From a gamma proteobacterium HTCC5015 (lineage in GTDB: Bacteria; Pseudomonadota; Gammaproteobacteria; HTCC5015): a stretch of 64,000 nt of DNA. Below the pieces are notes generated by a model. It was not told the DNA's origin, searched no databases, and was given only the letters and a program-made list of their open reading frames with translations. The position numbers were made by a program, and so were the translations under genes. Shown here piece by piece: positions 54,425 to 63,818 of the stretch (position 1 is the stretch's first letter; each line of letters starts with the position of its first letter). The stretch lies in assembly GCA_000155715.1 (NCBI GenBank), contig DS990601.1, positions 124,001 to 188,000 on the forward strand, given 5' to 3'.

Positions 54425-57400
54425 ATGACGCAACAGCTACTGACGCTTCCCCATCTTCCCCAGCACGCGGGAACGCACTTCCAGTGGGGCCAGCTCTACG
54501 GTAACAGCATGGCGCTGGCTATTGCCCAAGCCGCATCGCAACACAAAGGCTTGAGCGTCGTCATCGCCGACAGTCCGCAGCAAGCCTGGCAACTCGAACA
54601 AGCCATTCGCTTTTTCTATCGAGCCGAACGCCTAGGGGACGAGTCCGAGGCGCCCGTACTGCACTTTCCCGACTGGGAAACCCTGCCCTACGATGTGTTC
54701 TCGCCGCACCAGGATATTATCTCTGAGCGCCTCAGCACGCTCTACCAACTGCCGCGCCTCCAGCGCGGCTTGCTGATTATTCCAGCCACTAGCCTGCTCC
54801 AGCGCATCGGCCCCGTGGACTACATCGAACAACAGGCTTTCGTCGCCTCTGTGGGCGACACCGTCGATCTCAACCAGCTGCGCCAGCGCCTAGAGCAAGC
54901 GGGCTATCAATGCGTGTCGCAAGTGATGGAGCACGGTGAATTCGCCGTGCGCGGCGCCCTGCTCGACCTCTTCCCCATGGGACAGGCCCAGCCCTTTCGC
55001 ATCGACTTATTCGACGACGAAATCGAAACCATCCGCACGTTCGACCCCGAGACCCAGCGATCCACCGGCCAGCACCAGCACATCAACTTACTACCCGCGC
55101 GGGAGTTCCCCTTTAATCCCAGCGCGATTGACGATTTCCGCAGCGCGTGGCGCGAGCGCTTTGAGGGCGACCCCCAAAACGCACTGATCTATCGCAATAT
55201 CTCTGAGGGCCAACTGCCGTCGGGCATCGAATACTATCTGCCCCTGTTTTTTGAGCGCACCGCAACACTGTTCGACTATCTGCCGGAGAACGCGCTGCTG
55301 TTCTGTGCGGGGCAGTTTGAAAGCGCGGCGGAACACTTTTGGCAGCAGCTCGACCACCGCTACGAGCAGCGACGCCACAATACCGAGCGCCCACTACTCA
55401 GCCCGCAAGAGCTGTTTATCGAACCCGAGGCGCTGACTCAGGGCATTGCCGCCTTTCCCCGTATCAGCTTGCAGGCCGTCGAACTCACCGATGGCGAGCA
55501 GCGCCACAATTTTCAAACGCGCCAGCCGCCGCGCTTGCAGCTCGAATCCCGCGCCGAGACGCCCAGCGAGCGCCTGCGACAACATATTGACCAGTGCCGC
55601 CGCGACAACCGCCCGCTCCTCTTTGTGGCCGAATCCGCCGGGCGCCGCGAAGGGCTGAGCGAGCTGTTGCGCGACCTAGGTTATATCGCTCACAGCTTGC
55701 AAAGCTGGGACGAACTCGACGCCGCACAGCATCCGATTTCGATCAGCGTCGCGCCGCTGGACAAAGGACTAGAGCTGCCCAACTTGTCCATCGTCTGCGA
55801 GCAGCAAATTTACGGCGAGCGCGCCGCACAAAAGCGCCGCCGCAAGCGCAGTGGTCAGCGCGACGCCGAGGCCATTATCAACAGCTTGGCCGATCTCAGC
55901 ATCGGCGCCCCCGTCGTGCACGAACACAGCGGCGTCGGGCGCTACCTCGGTTTGCAAACCCTCACCATGGGTGAAATCGAGCAAGAGTTTTTAACCCTGG
56001 AGTACGCCAACGAAGACAAGCTCTACGTGCCTGTCAGCGATCTGCACTTAGTCACGCGCTTCTCTGGCGCGTCTCCCGAGTCGGCCCCGCTACACAAACT
56101 CGGCTCGGACACCTGGGGCAAGCAAAAGGCCCGAGCTGCCAAGCAGGCCCGGGATGTCGCCGCCGAGCTGCTGGCCATTCACGCCCGCCGCGCCGCGCGG
56201 CAGGGTCGCAGCTTCCAAATTCCACAGCCCGAATACAATTTGTTCGCCAGCGACTTCCCATTTGAGGAGACGCCCGACCAGCTCAATGCGATTGAGGCCG
56301 TGCTCGACGACCTAGTCAAAATCCAGCCCATGGATCGCGTCGTCTGCGGCGATGTCGGCTTTGGCAAAACTGAAGTCGCGCTGCGCGCCGCCTTTGTCGC
56401 CGCCATGAATCAAAAGCAGGTGTGCATATTGGTGCCCACCACCCTGCTCGCCCAGCAGCACTTCCAGAACTTTAGCGATCGGCTGGCCGACTGGCCCATC
56501 CGCGTCGAGTCGCTGTCGCGCTTTGGCAGTAAAAAGCAGCAGGACGCCGTGATTGCCGACATGGCCGAGGGCAAGGTCGACATTGTGATTGGCACACACA
56601 AGCTGCTGCAAAGCGATATCCGCTTCAAGGAGCTCGGCTTGGTTATTATCGACGAAGAGCAGCGCTTTGGCGTGCGCCACAAAGAGAAAATGAAGCAACT
56701 GCGCTCTGAAGTAGACATTTTAACGCTCACCGCAACGCCCATTCCGCGCACGCTCAATATGGCCATGTCGGGCCTGCGCGACCTTTCCATCATCGCCACG
56801 CCGCCCCAGCGGCGCACCGGCGTGAAAACCTTTATCAACGAGTGGAACGACGAGCTGATCCGCGAGGCCTGCCAGCGCGAGCTCTCGCGCGGCGGTCAGG
56901 TCTACTTCGTGCACAACAAAGTCGAAAACATTCAAAAAATTGCCGCCCAGATTGAAGACATCGTCCCCGAGGCGCGCACAGCGGTCGCCCACGGGCAGAT
57001 GTCCGAGCGCGAACTGGAACAGGTGATGCTGGATTTCTACCACCAGCGCGTTAATTTGCTGGTCTGCACCACCATTATCGAAAGCGGCATCGACGTGCCC
57101 ACCGCCAACACCATTATTATCAATCGCGCCGACCGCTTTGGCCTGGCCCAGCTCCACCAAATGCGCGGCCGCGTGGGTCGCTCGCACCACCGCGCCTACG
57201 CCTATTTAATGGCGCCGCCCGAGAAAGCCATGACCCCCGACGCCGCCAAGCGCCTAGAGGCCATCGAATCGCTAGAGGACTTGGGCGCCGGCTTCACCCT
57301 CGCCACCCACGACCTCGAAATTCGCGGTGCGGGCGAGCTACTCGGCGCCGAGCAGAGCGGCCAAATACAAGAAGTGGGCTTTACCCTGTACACGGAAATG

Positions 57401-57913
57401 CTCGACCGCGCCGTTAAGGCCTTTAAAAACGGCGAGGAGTTCGACGCCGAACTGCCCACCGACAGCGGTCCCACCATCGACCTCGGCATCCCCGCTCTAC
57501 TGCCCTCGGACTTTGTGCCCGACGTCCACATGCGCTTGATGCTCTACAAGCGCATTGCCGGCGCCGAAGATGCCGAGGCACTCAAAGACATTCAAGTCGA
57601 ACTCATCGACCGCTTCGGCCTGCTGCCAGACGCCGCCAAAAACCTCATGGCCGTAAGCGACTTTAAGCTACAGGCCAAACGCCTAGGCTTAACCAAAATT
57701 GACGCCGGCCGAAAAGGCGGTCGTGTAGAGTTTGCCAAGAACACCCATGTGGAGCCGGTTACTTTGATTCAGATGATTCAAAAGCACCCCGTGATCTACA
57801 AATTCGCCGGTGCCGATGTGCTGCGATTTAACGCCGAACTCGACACCGATCAGGAGCGACTCGAATTCGTTTCTGATATGCTTCAAGACTTTATTTCAGA
57901 CGCAGTTGCCTAA
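54425..57913 (+). CDS. mfd: Transcription-repair coupling factor Mfd
   Basis: The 1162-residue protein removes RNA polymerase stalled at DNA damage and recruits UvrA. Domains in order: UvrB-like N-terminal modules, the RNA-polymerase-interacting domain around 480-550 (VHEHSGVGRYLGL), RecG-like helicase motor with GDVGFGKTEVALRAAF and IIDEEQRFGVRHKEK, and the TRCF C-terminal domain. It ends in a TAATG overlap with csiV, the usual order. Confidence 0.97.
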   Translation: MTQQLLTLPHLPQHAGTHFQWGQLYGNSMALAIAQAASQHKGLSVVIADSPQQAWQLEQAIRFFYRAERLGDESEAPVLHFPDWETLPYDVFSPHQDIISERLSTLYQLPRLQRGLLIIPATSLLQRIGPVDYIEQQAFVASVGDTVDLNQLRQRLEQAGYQCVSQVMEHGEFAVRGALLDLFPMGQAQPFRIDLFDDEIETIRTFDPETQRSTGQHQHINLLPAREFPFNPSAIDDFRSAWRERFEGDPQNALIYRNISEGQLPSGIEYYLPLFFERTATLFDYLPENALLFCAGQFESAAEHFWQQLDHRYEQRRHNTERPLLSPQELFIEPEALTQGIAAFPRISLQAVELTDGEQRHNFQTRQPPRLQLESRAETPSERLRQHIDQCRRDNRPLLFVAESAGRREGLSELLRDLGYIAHSLQSWDELDAAQHPISISVAPLDKGLELPNLSIVCEQQIYGERAAQKRRRKRSGQRDAEAIINSLADLSIGAPVVHEHSGVGRYLGLQTLTMGEIEQEFLTLEYANEDKLYVPVSDLHLVTRFSGASPESAPLHKLGSDTWGKQKARAAKQARDVAAELLAIHARRAARQGRSFQIPQPEYNLFASDFPFEETPDQLNAIEAVLDDLVKIQPMDRVVCGDVGFGKTEVALRAAFVAAMNQKQVCILVPTTLLAQQHFQNFSDRLADWPIRVESLSRFGSKKQQDAVIADMAEGKVDIVIGTHKLLQSDIRFKELGLVIIDEEQRFGVRHKEKMKQLRSEVDILTLTATPIPRTLNMAMSGLRDLSIIATPPQRRTGVKTFINEWNDELIREACQRELSRGGQVYFVHNKVENIQKIAAQIEDIVPEARTAVAHGQMSERELEQVMLDFYHQRVNLLVCTTIIESGIDVPTANTIIINRADRFGLAQLHQMRGRVGRSHHRAYAYLMAPPEKAMTPDAAKRLEAIESLEDLGAGFTLATHDLEIRGAGELLGAEQSGQIQEVGFTLYTEMLDRAVKAFKNGEEFDAELPTDSGPTIDLGIPALLPSDFVPDVHMRLMLYKRIAGAEDAEALKDIQVELIDRFGLLPDAAKNLMAVSDFKLQAKRLGLTKIDAGRKGGRVEFAKNTHVEPVTLIQMIQKHPVIYKFAGADVLRFNAELDTDQERLEFVSDMLQDFISDAVA

Positions 57914-58671
57914 TGTCGTTTCGCTACGCTTTGATTGCCGTTTCCGTACTGCTCAGCGCTGGGGCTATGCCACAAGCCGCCCAGGCCAGTGGCGACGTGT
58001 ACGATGTCGAAGTGGTCGTGTTCAAACACGCCCGCGGCGAGTACTTTGACTCCGAGCGCTGGCCCTCTGAGCCCGGTTTCCCATCGCTGGAATCGGCCAT
58101 CGACTTTAGTGATAGCAGCGATGACGCCGTCGACATCCCCAGGGGCTACACACAGGGCAGCCATGTCGCCAATCAGCTCAGCGGCATTGTCGACACACTC
58201 GAGAAGTCGAGCCGCTACGGCGTGCTCAGCTACCAGCGCTGGCGCCAGCCCGGCGTCTCGCTAGAGGAAACCCACCCGATTCGCATCGCCACGGCCGAGA
58301 GCTTTCCGCCCTCCACGGCGGAGAGCCTGCCCCAGTTTTTTGCCACCGAGGGCGAAATTGAAGAGGCGCAGCAAGCGCTGAGAGTTCTCGACGGCACTAT
58401 CACCATCGAGCGCTCGCGCTTTTTGCACATCCACGCCGATTTGAGCTATCGCGCCCCTGTAGAGACCTACTCCGTCCAGGGCACTGGCGCCCAAGGCGAG
58501 GTTAACGGCAGCGAGAAAAAACAACGACTACTGCAAAATCCAACCGAAAACAGTTACATTCAGAGCTTTCGCCTGCAACAACAACGCAAAACGCGCAGCG
58601 AAGAGATACAATTTTTGGATCATCCGCTCTTTGGAGTGATCGTCCTAATCACGCCCGTAGAGGGCGGGTAA
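57913..58671 (+). CDS. csiV: CsiV-family periplasmic protein
   Basis: The 252-residue protein has a signal peptide (to about residue 26) and a mature part opening DVYDVEVVVFKHARG and ending LDHPLFGVIVLITPV, both typical of the CsiV family (named for c-Myb... not implied here; known as a periplasmic factor needed for D-amino-acid-related stress in Vibrio). It starts on the last base of the mfd stop codon (TAATG), so coupled. Mechanism unknown. Confidence 0.82.
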   Translation: MSFRYALIAVSVLLSAGAMPQAAQASGDVYDVEVVVFKHARGEYFDSERWPSEPGFPSLESAIDFSDSSDDAVDIPRGYTQGSHVANQLSGIVDTLEKSSRYGVLSYQRWRQPGVSLEETHPIRIATAESFPPSTAESLPQFFATEGEIEEAQQALRVLDGTITIERSRFLHIHADLSYRAPVETYSVQGTGAQGEVNGSEKKQRLLQNPTENSYIQSFRLQQQRKTRSEEIQFLDHPLFGVIVLITPVEGG

Positions 58672-58692
58672 ACGCTAAATCAGAGGTAAACA

Positions 58693-59709
58693 ATGAAAAA
58701 TCCATGGGGGAAAACGGCCATCACTGTCGGTGTGGTCAGCTTGCTATTAAGCGGATGTTCGACGCTAAGGGACTTCTATCTCGATCGCCCCGACGACGTC
58801 GCGCGCCAGCCCAATCACCTAATGCCCACCAAGCAGATGCTGGGCTTAAAAGGGCCCGTTAAATCGGTCACCTATCAGATGACGCGCCCGGACTTTACCG
58901 GCCAGCCCGTCGCCAACGAAGTACACCTTGAGTTCAACCAGCTGGGCTACATTACCGATATTGAAGGCAAGGAAGAAAGCTTGTCGAAATACGGCCAACT
59001 GCGCCACTGGGATTTACCCGCCAATACTGAAATTCGCTATCAAGACAACGACATTCTCGATGGCATCGAAGACGGCGGCGCCGATCCGCGCTATTCCTTC
59101 AAAGGCGAGCCCCACCACTACGGCGACAATTCAAACAACCTAAAAGGCTTTTACATCGACCACGTAAAAGATGCGGGAACCAGTGCCGAGAAAAAATACC
59201 GCACACTCGAGTACTACTTGTACGCGGGGCCGCGCTACATGGCACTCAAACGCGACAACCGCGAGCCCGATGTCACCGAGGCGCGCATTTTTGAGTTCGA
59301 CACAGAAAACCGTCTGGTAAAAATCTTCTCCCACGAAGACAACTACCCCGTGGAAGAAGGCAACCGAGCCGCCTACGACGCCATGTCGAAACCCGGCGAA
59401 TACCGTTTCTCGCTAGAAAAAGAGTTCGACTACGACTTTAAAGGCCGCCTCGTGCGCGTGATGGACACCAAAAACCTCGGCCGCTACAAAACCGAGTGGC
59501 GCTACACCTACATCATCAACACGGACTTCCCCAACCTCGTCTCAAGCTACGACGACGAAGGCAACCCCATGCACAGTTTGGAATACTTGGATTACCAAAA
59601 AGATGCCTACGACAACTGGGTAGAGCGCACCGTCAACAGCCGCAGCGGCCAAGGCAACCTCAACGGCAACGACAAACGCATCATCACCTACTACCAAGTA
59701 GAAGACTAA
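58693..59709 (+). CDS. Lipoprotein with YD-like strands, function unknown
   Basis: The 338-residue protein has a lipoprotein signal ending LLSGC at about residue 22. The body has repeated strands such as LEFNQLGYITDIEG, FEFDTENRLVKIF and FDYDFKGRLVRVM, which resemble YD/RHS-type repeats and the lipoprotein at 5849. It starts 21 bases after csiV behind AGAGGTAAACA and may be the last gene of the mfd operon. Confidence 0.8.
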   Translation: MKNPWGKTAITVGVVSLLLSGCSTLRDFYLDRPDDVARQPNHLMPTKQMLGLKGPVKSVTYQMTRPDFTGQPVANEVHLEFNQLGYITDIEGKEESLSKYGQLRHWDLPANTEIRYQDNDILDGIEDGGADPRYSFKGEPHHYGDNSNNLKGFYIDHVKDAGTSAEKKYRTLEYYLYAGPRYMALKRDNREPDVTEARIFEFDTENRLVKIFSHEDNYPVEEGNRAAYDAMSKPGEYRFSLEKEFDYDFKGRLVRVMDTKNLGRYKTEWRYTYIINTDFPNLVSSYDDEGNPMHSLEYLDYQKDAYDNWVERTVNSRSGQGNLNGNDKRIITYYQVED

Positions 59710-59792
59710 GCCTGCATATCTTGGTGATTAGCCACAGAGAACACCAAGGCTTTAACAGCAAACAGCCTAGGCTAATAGTCAACATCAAACGC

Positions 59793-59916
59793 CCTCTCCC
59801 ATCACGGGAGAGGCTAAATCCCAACATCCCCGCTATTTATCCAGAGGCGCCGAAAAACACACACTTCGCGGGAGAAACTGAAAGCCACACACTCCCTCTC
59901 CCTTGACGGGAGAGGG
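59793..59916. repeat. Palindromic repeats CCTCTCCC/GGGAGAGG
   Basis: Two perfect or near-perfect hairpins, CCTCTCCCATCACGGGAGAGG-type at 59793-59813 and CCCTCTCCC-TTGA-CGGGAGAGGG-type at 59894-59916, in the gap between two convergent genes. This sort of palindrome is common in gammaproteobacterial intergenic DNA and may help terminate both transcripts. Confidence 0.75.
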
Positions 59917-59944
59917 TGAAAACCCACTCTCTCCTGTTGAAATA

Positions 59945-60661
59945 TCAGAAAGCCAAACGAACGGAATGCTCTTTCAGCCAATCCTTGTGAGACTGATAGT
60001 CACCGGCCACCAGCCTCAATTGATCCCAAAAAGCCTGGGAGTGATTGTGGTGAAGCAGGTGGCACAGTTCGTGGAGCACCACATAGTCCACCACCGAATT
60101 GGGTGCCATCATAATGCGCCAGTTAAACTCCAGGCTCCCCTTTGCGGTGCAACTGCCCCAGCGCGAACGGAAACTTTTAATGGCTACGCCAGCGGGCTCA
60201 ACGCCCACCCGGGGCGCAAAGCGCCGCACCTTGTCTGTCAATTTGATATCGGCCTGACGCTTGTACCAGCGAATCAAGGCGTTTCGAATAATGTGAGGTT
60301 GCTCAGTGCCTTGCGGGACCGTCACCAGCAAACGGCCGGCTGACAATTTAACCGGAGCGTAGGGGCCGCGAACCACCTTCAGGCGGTAGTGCCGCCCCAA
60401 GTAGGCAAAGGCCTCTCCGGAGACCATGCGCTTTTCCGTCACCGGCGCCTGTTCCTGGTGAAGTGCCATTTTCCGTTTGATCCAGCGGCGTTTTTCCCGG
60501 ATCAATTCGTTTATGCGCGCTTCCGTGGTATTCCTTGGCACCACCACTGAGACCGCCCCCTCTTCCACGCGAATGTCGGCGGTTTTTTTGCGGTCGGTGC
60601 GCAATACCTCGACGATAAAACCGTTTCCGTCCAGATATTCAGACTTCTTTTCCACCATCAT
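59945..60661 (-). CDS. YgjP-type (DUF45/M48-like) metallopeptidase
   Basis: The 238-residue protein carries the zinc-protease motif VVLHELCHLLHHNHSQAFW near residue 190, preceded by SFRSRWGSCTAKGSLEFNWR, the hallmark of the YgjP/WLM-like family. Its ATG overlaps the hsdR stop (ATGA), so it is co-translated with the restriction subunit. Such peptidases are often found next to type I restriction genes; the substrate is unknown. Confidence 0.9.
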   Translation of the reverse strand: MMVEKKSEYLDGNGFIVEVLRTDRKKTADIRVEEGAVSVVVPRNTTEARINELIREKRRWIKRKMALHQEQAPVTEKRMVSGEAFAYLGRHYRLKVVRGPYAPVKLSAGRLLVTVPQGTEQPHIIRNALIRWYKRQADIKLTDKVRRFAPRVGVEPAGVAIKSFRSRWGSCTAKGSLEFNWRIMMAPNSVVDYVVLHELCHLLHHNHSQAFWDQLRLVAGDYQSHKDWLKEHSVRLAF

Positions 60662-63600
60662 GAGTCAAACTTGGTTCTGGCCAAATCCATAAAGCGGTCC
60701 TGTACCGCCCGGACAATGGCTCTGTCGCCAAAGGAACAATCGAGAATGGCCCGCTTGATAGCCTTTTTCATGCGCTTGATTTCCACCGACTTCTTGAAGA
60801 AGTCGACAATTTGCGTGGCTTCCTCAAACATCTCCACCAGGACTCGTGTGGTGTCCCTGATTTCTTCATGTACCGGGCCGCTGACAATGGCGTCACCACT
60901 GTGCTGGGTCACTTCCGCCATCAGAATGTTGTAAAAAGCGTATTCGGTTTCGCTCAGCCCCAAATCGTCTGCGGCTTGTTTGTGGCCGGTCTCGAGGTCG
61001 CTGACCATTTCCAGCAGCAATTCAAGCTGTTGTTCCCATTTGCCGTTGGTGCGTTCGATAATCTCGCGCAAGCGCAAGCTCAGGGATTTATAAAACTCGG
61101 GGTCCTCGTCCAGCTTCACCGTAATATGATGCTTGATGGCACTCTCGATTTCGGACGCTCTCGACTCGGGCGATTGAATGCTCTCCACCGCCTCGCGGAA
61201 GTGGGCGTCCATCAAATCGACCGGCGGAATCCTGGGATCAACCCCGGTGCTGATAATGTGTTCTTCCACCAGGCGCCGCACCTTTTCGCCGGCGCCGGCA
61301 ATGCTCAGGCCGAGATCGCGGTAGCGGTTGCGGGCGGCGTTTTGCACCTTGCCCCACAAGCGCAGGTCCGGAATAAACGGCTTGGCTGCCGCATCGGGCA
61401 GGATGACATCCATCTGTTTGGCAAAACGCTCAAAGGCCAGCTCAAACTGTTGCCGGATGTCCTCGTCCTTGAGAAACAGCACATAGTCGTCCACATCATC
61501 GCCTTTCACCGGCTCCAGAATCTTGGCAACACGGGTGTGAGTGGCCTCAAGCCGAGGAATTTCGTCTTTCAGACTGTAGTAAGTGCCCTCCACATCCTCG
61601 CTGCTGTATTTGTCGAGAGCGTCCGTCAGGTGGTCCGATAGCCCGTAGTAATCCACCACATAGCCGGCCTGTTTGCCCTTGTAGGTACGGTTCACCCGGG
61701 CAATGGCCTGCATCAGCGTGTGGTCTTTCAGGTTGCGGTCGATGTACATAACCTGGGCAATGGGGGCGTCGAACCCTGTCAGCAGCATGTCCTTTACAAT
61801 CAAGAACGCCGTGGGGTCTTCGTCCAGAGGCTTTTTAAAGTGGGCAATGGCCTTTTTTTGAGTTTGCTTGTCGGTGAACTTGGCCAGATAAGGCGGGTCG
61901 TTGTGACTGCCCGAAATCACCACTTCGGAGGGCGGCGCCTCCAGTTCATCCAGCGTTTTCTTATAGAGCGTGGCGGCGTAGCGGCTGCCCACCACAATCA
62001 TGGCTTTAAAGCCGTTGGGCTGGATGTGTTCGCGGTAGTGTCCCAGCAAATCAATACACACCCAGCGAATGCGGGCGGGGGCCTCGCGCACGGCGCGCTC
62101 CACACCGTATTTCTTGCGAATCTCGCGCTTTTGTTCATCGCTATAGCCTTTGAAGTACGCTTCAAACAGTGCATCCAGCGATTCTCCGGCGACATCGGTT
62201 TTTACCTGTCGGCCCTCGTAGATAATTCGAACCGTGGCGCCGTCTTCCACCGCTTCATTGATTTTGTACTGATCAATATAGCCGCCAAAGGCGTGGCCCA
62301 TCTTTTGGCTTTTCAGCAAGGGCGTGCCGGTAAATCCGACTTTGGGGGCGTTGGGCAAGGCCGCGTTGATGGTGGCGGCCAAACTGCCAAACTGCGTTCG
62401 GTGCGCCTCGTCGGCCAGTACAATGATTTTCTCGCTGGGGTTCAGGTCGGTGAAGTCGCCCTGCTCTTCCGCCTCCTGAAACTTTTGCACCATGGCGGTC
62501 ACAATGTCGGAAGAATCTTTAGACAGCAGTTCTTTCAGTTTCGCCACCGAGCCGGCGTTATGGATGGTTTCTTCCTGAGCGCCGCGAAATGTCTGGGACA
62601 GCTGGCTGTCGAGCTGGGTGCGGTCGGTGACAAACACCAGCTTGTACTGTTTCAGCTCCGGGTCCCGGCGCATTTTGACCGCCAACATCACCATGGTCAG
62701 TGACTTGCCCGAACCCTGGGTGTGCCACACCACGCCGGAACGCTCTTTGCGGTTGCTACCGGTTTTCAGGCGCTCAATCACCTTGTTCACCGCCCGGTAC
62801 TGCTGGTAGCGCGCCACCTTCTTGATCACACGCCCCTCTTCGGCTTCAAACACCGTGAAGTTGCGGATCACATCCAGTAAGTGCTCCGGCGTTAGCAGAC
62901 CGGCCAGTAAGCGCTCCTGAGCCGTGGGCGCGTTTTCCCCCAGCATCAGGCCGGCGTCTTTCTGAAGTTGGGTGAAATACTCGCTGTTGCCGACATCGCC
63001 TAGGTTTTTATACGCCGCGTCGCCCATGGCCGGGCCACGCAGGGCCACCACCTCGGCATCCGTCATGGGATGGGCGTCTTTCCAGTCGGCGTAGTGCTGG
63101 GCCTGGGAGCTGATGGTGCCCACCCTGGCGCGGTCGCGGCAGCTGGTAATCATTAACTGGTTGTACCAGAACAGTTTTTGCGCGCCCTCCTGCTCCTCGG
63201 GGTAGCGCAGGTTGGCATAGCGGCGCAGTTGGTCGATGCCCGCCTCCAGCGGGTTGGTGGTATAGGGCGATTTGCACTCCATCACCACCAGTGGCAGCCC
63301 GTTCACAAAGCAGACCACATCGGGGATGACATTCTGGTTCAGCCCCTCCACCTTGAACTGGTTGCTGCACAAAAATTCGTTATTGGCCGGCTGGTCAAAA
63401 TCGATCACCTTGACCGTTTGTCCCTTACGGCCCTTGCCCAGGTCCTGTTCCACCGACAGGTAATCTACCAACAAGCGATACAGCGCCTGGTTGTACTCCA
63501 TCAACCCGGCGTGATTCGGGTGGGTGATTTCGCGCATTACTTTGCGGCGGTTTTCCTCACTGAGCCAGGGGTTCAGGCGGGTCAGCGCCGCTTCCAGTCG

Positions 63601-63780
63601 TTCGACCAGCACCACATCGCGAAAATAGGCGCGCTCGCCCTTCTCCGGGGCCAGGTCGGCGCCGGGCACATATTGCCAGCCCTGACGAATCAGTTGCTCA
63701 ATGGCGGGGGTTTCTACTTTGTCGGCTTCGTCCTGATACACGGAGTACTCTCTATTTTTATTGCTGTGCAGCCAGCCCAC
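60658..63780 (-). CDS. hsdR: Type I restriction enzyme, R subunit
   Basis: The 1040-residue protein has an N-terminal endonuclease domain (FVNGLPLVVMECKSP around 165, part of the PD-ExK site), a superfamily 2 motor with VWHTQGSGKSLTMVM around 350, VLADEAHRTQFG around 455 and ARVNRTYKGKQAGYVVDY around 690, and a helical C-terminus. It translocates and cuts unmodified DNA with HsdM and HsdS, which are not in the window. The start is uncertain: a GTG at 63780 or another GTG at 63741. Confidence 0.95.
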   Translation of the reverse strand: MGWLHSNKNREYSVYQDEADKVETPAIEQLIRQGWQYVPGADLAPEKGERAYFRDVVLVERLEAALTRLNPWLSEENRRKVMREITHPNHAGLMEYNQALYRLLVDYLSVEQDLGKGRKGQTVKVIDFDQPANNEFLCSNQFKVEGLNQNVIPDVVCFVNGLPLVVMECKSPYTTNPLEAGIDQLRRYANLRYPEEQEGAQKLFWYNQLMITSCRDRARVGTISSQAQHYADWKDAHPMTDAEVVALRGPAMGDAAYKNLGDVGNSEYFTQLQKDAGLMLGENAPTAQERLLAGLLTPEHLLDVIRNFTVFEAEEGRVIKKVARYQQYRAVNKVIERLKTGSNRKERSGVVWHTQGSGKSLTMVMLAVKMRRDPELKQYKLVFVTDRTQLDSQLSQTFRGAQEETIHNAGSVAKLKELLSKDSSDIVTAMVQKFQEAEEQGDFTDLNPSEKIIVLADEAHRTQFGSLAATINAALPNAPKVGFTGTPLLKSQKMGHAFGGYIDQYKINEAVEDGATVRIIYEGRQVKTDVAGESLDALFEAYFKGYSDEQKREIRKKYGVERAVREAPARIRWVCIDLLGHYREHIQPNGFKAMIVVGSRYAATLYKKTLDELEAPPSEVVISGSHNDPPYLAKFTDKQTQKKAIAHFKKPLDEDPTAFLIVKDMLLTGFDAPIAQVMYIDRNLKDHTLMQAIARVNRTYKGKQAGYVVDYYGLSDHLTDALDKYSSEDVEGTYYSLKDEIPRLEATHTRVAKILEPVKGDDVDDYVLFLKDEDIRQQFELAFERFAKQMDVILPDAAAKPFIPDLRLWGKVQNAARNRYRDLGLSIAGAGEKVRRLVEEHIISTGVDPRIPPVDLMDAHFREAVESIQSPESRASEIESAIKHHITVKLDEDPEFYKSLSLRLREIIERTNGKWEQQLELLLEMVSDLETGHKQAADDLGLSETEYAFYNILMAEVTQHSGDAIVSGPVHEEIRDTTRVLVEMFEEATQIVDFFKKSVEIKRMKKAIKRAILDCSFGDRAIVRAVQDRFMDLARTKFDS

Positions 63781-63818
63781 ACCTTACCCATAAACGCCTT
63801 GCTGCAACAGGGCTCAAG

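Noticed and set aside
61720-62703. 327-codon open frame opposite hsdR
   Set aside because: Antisense shadow; hsdR motifs are complete on the minus strand.
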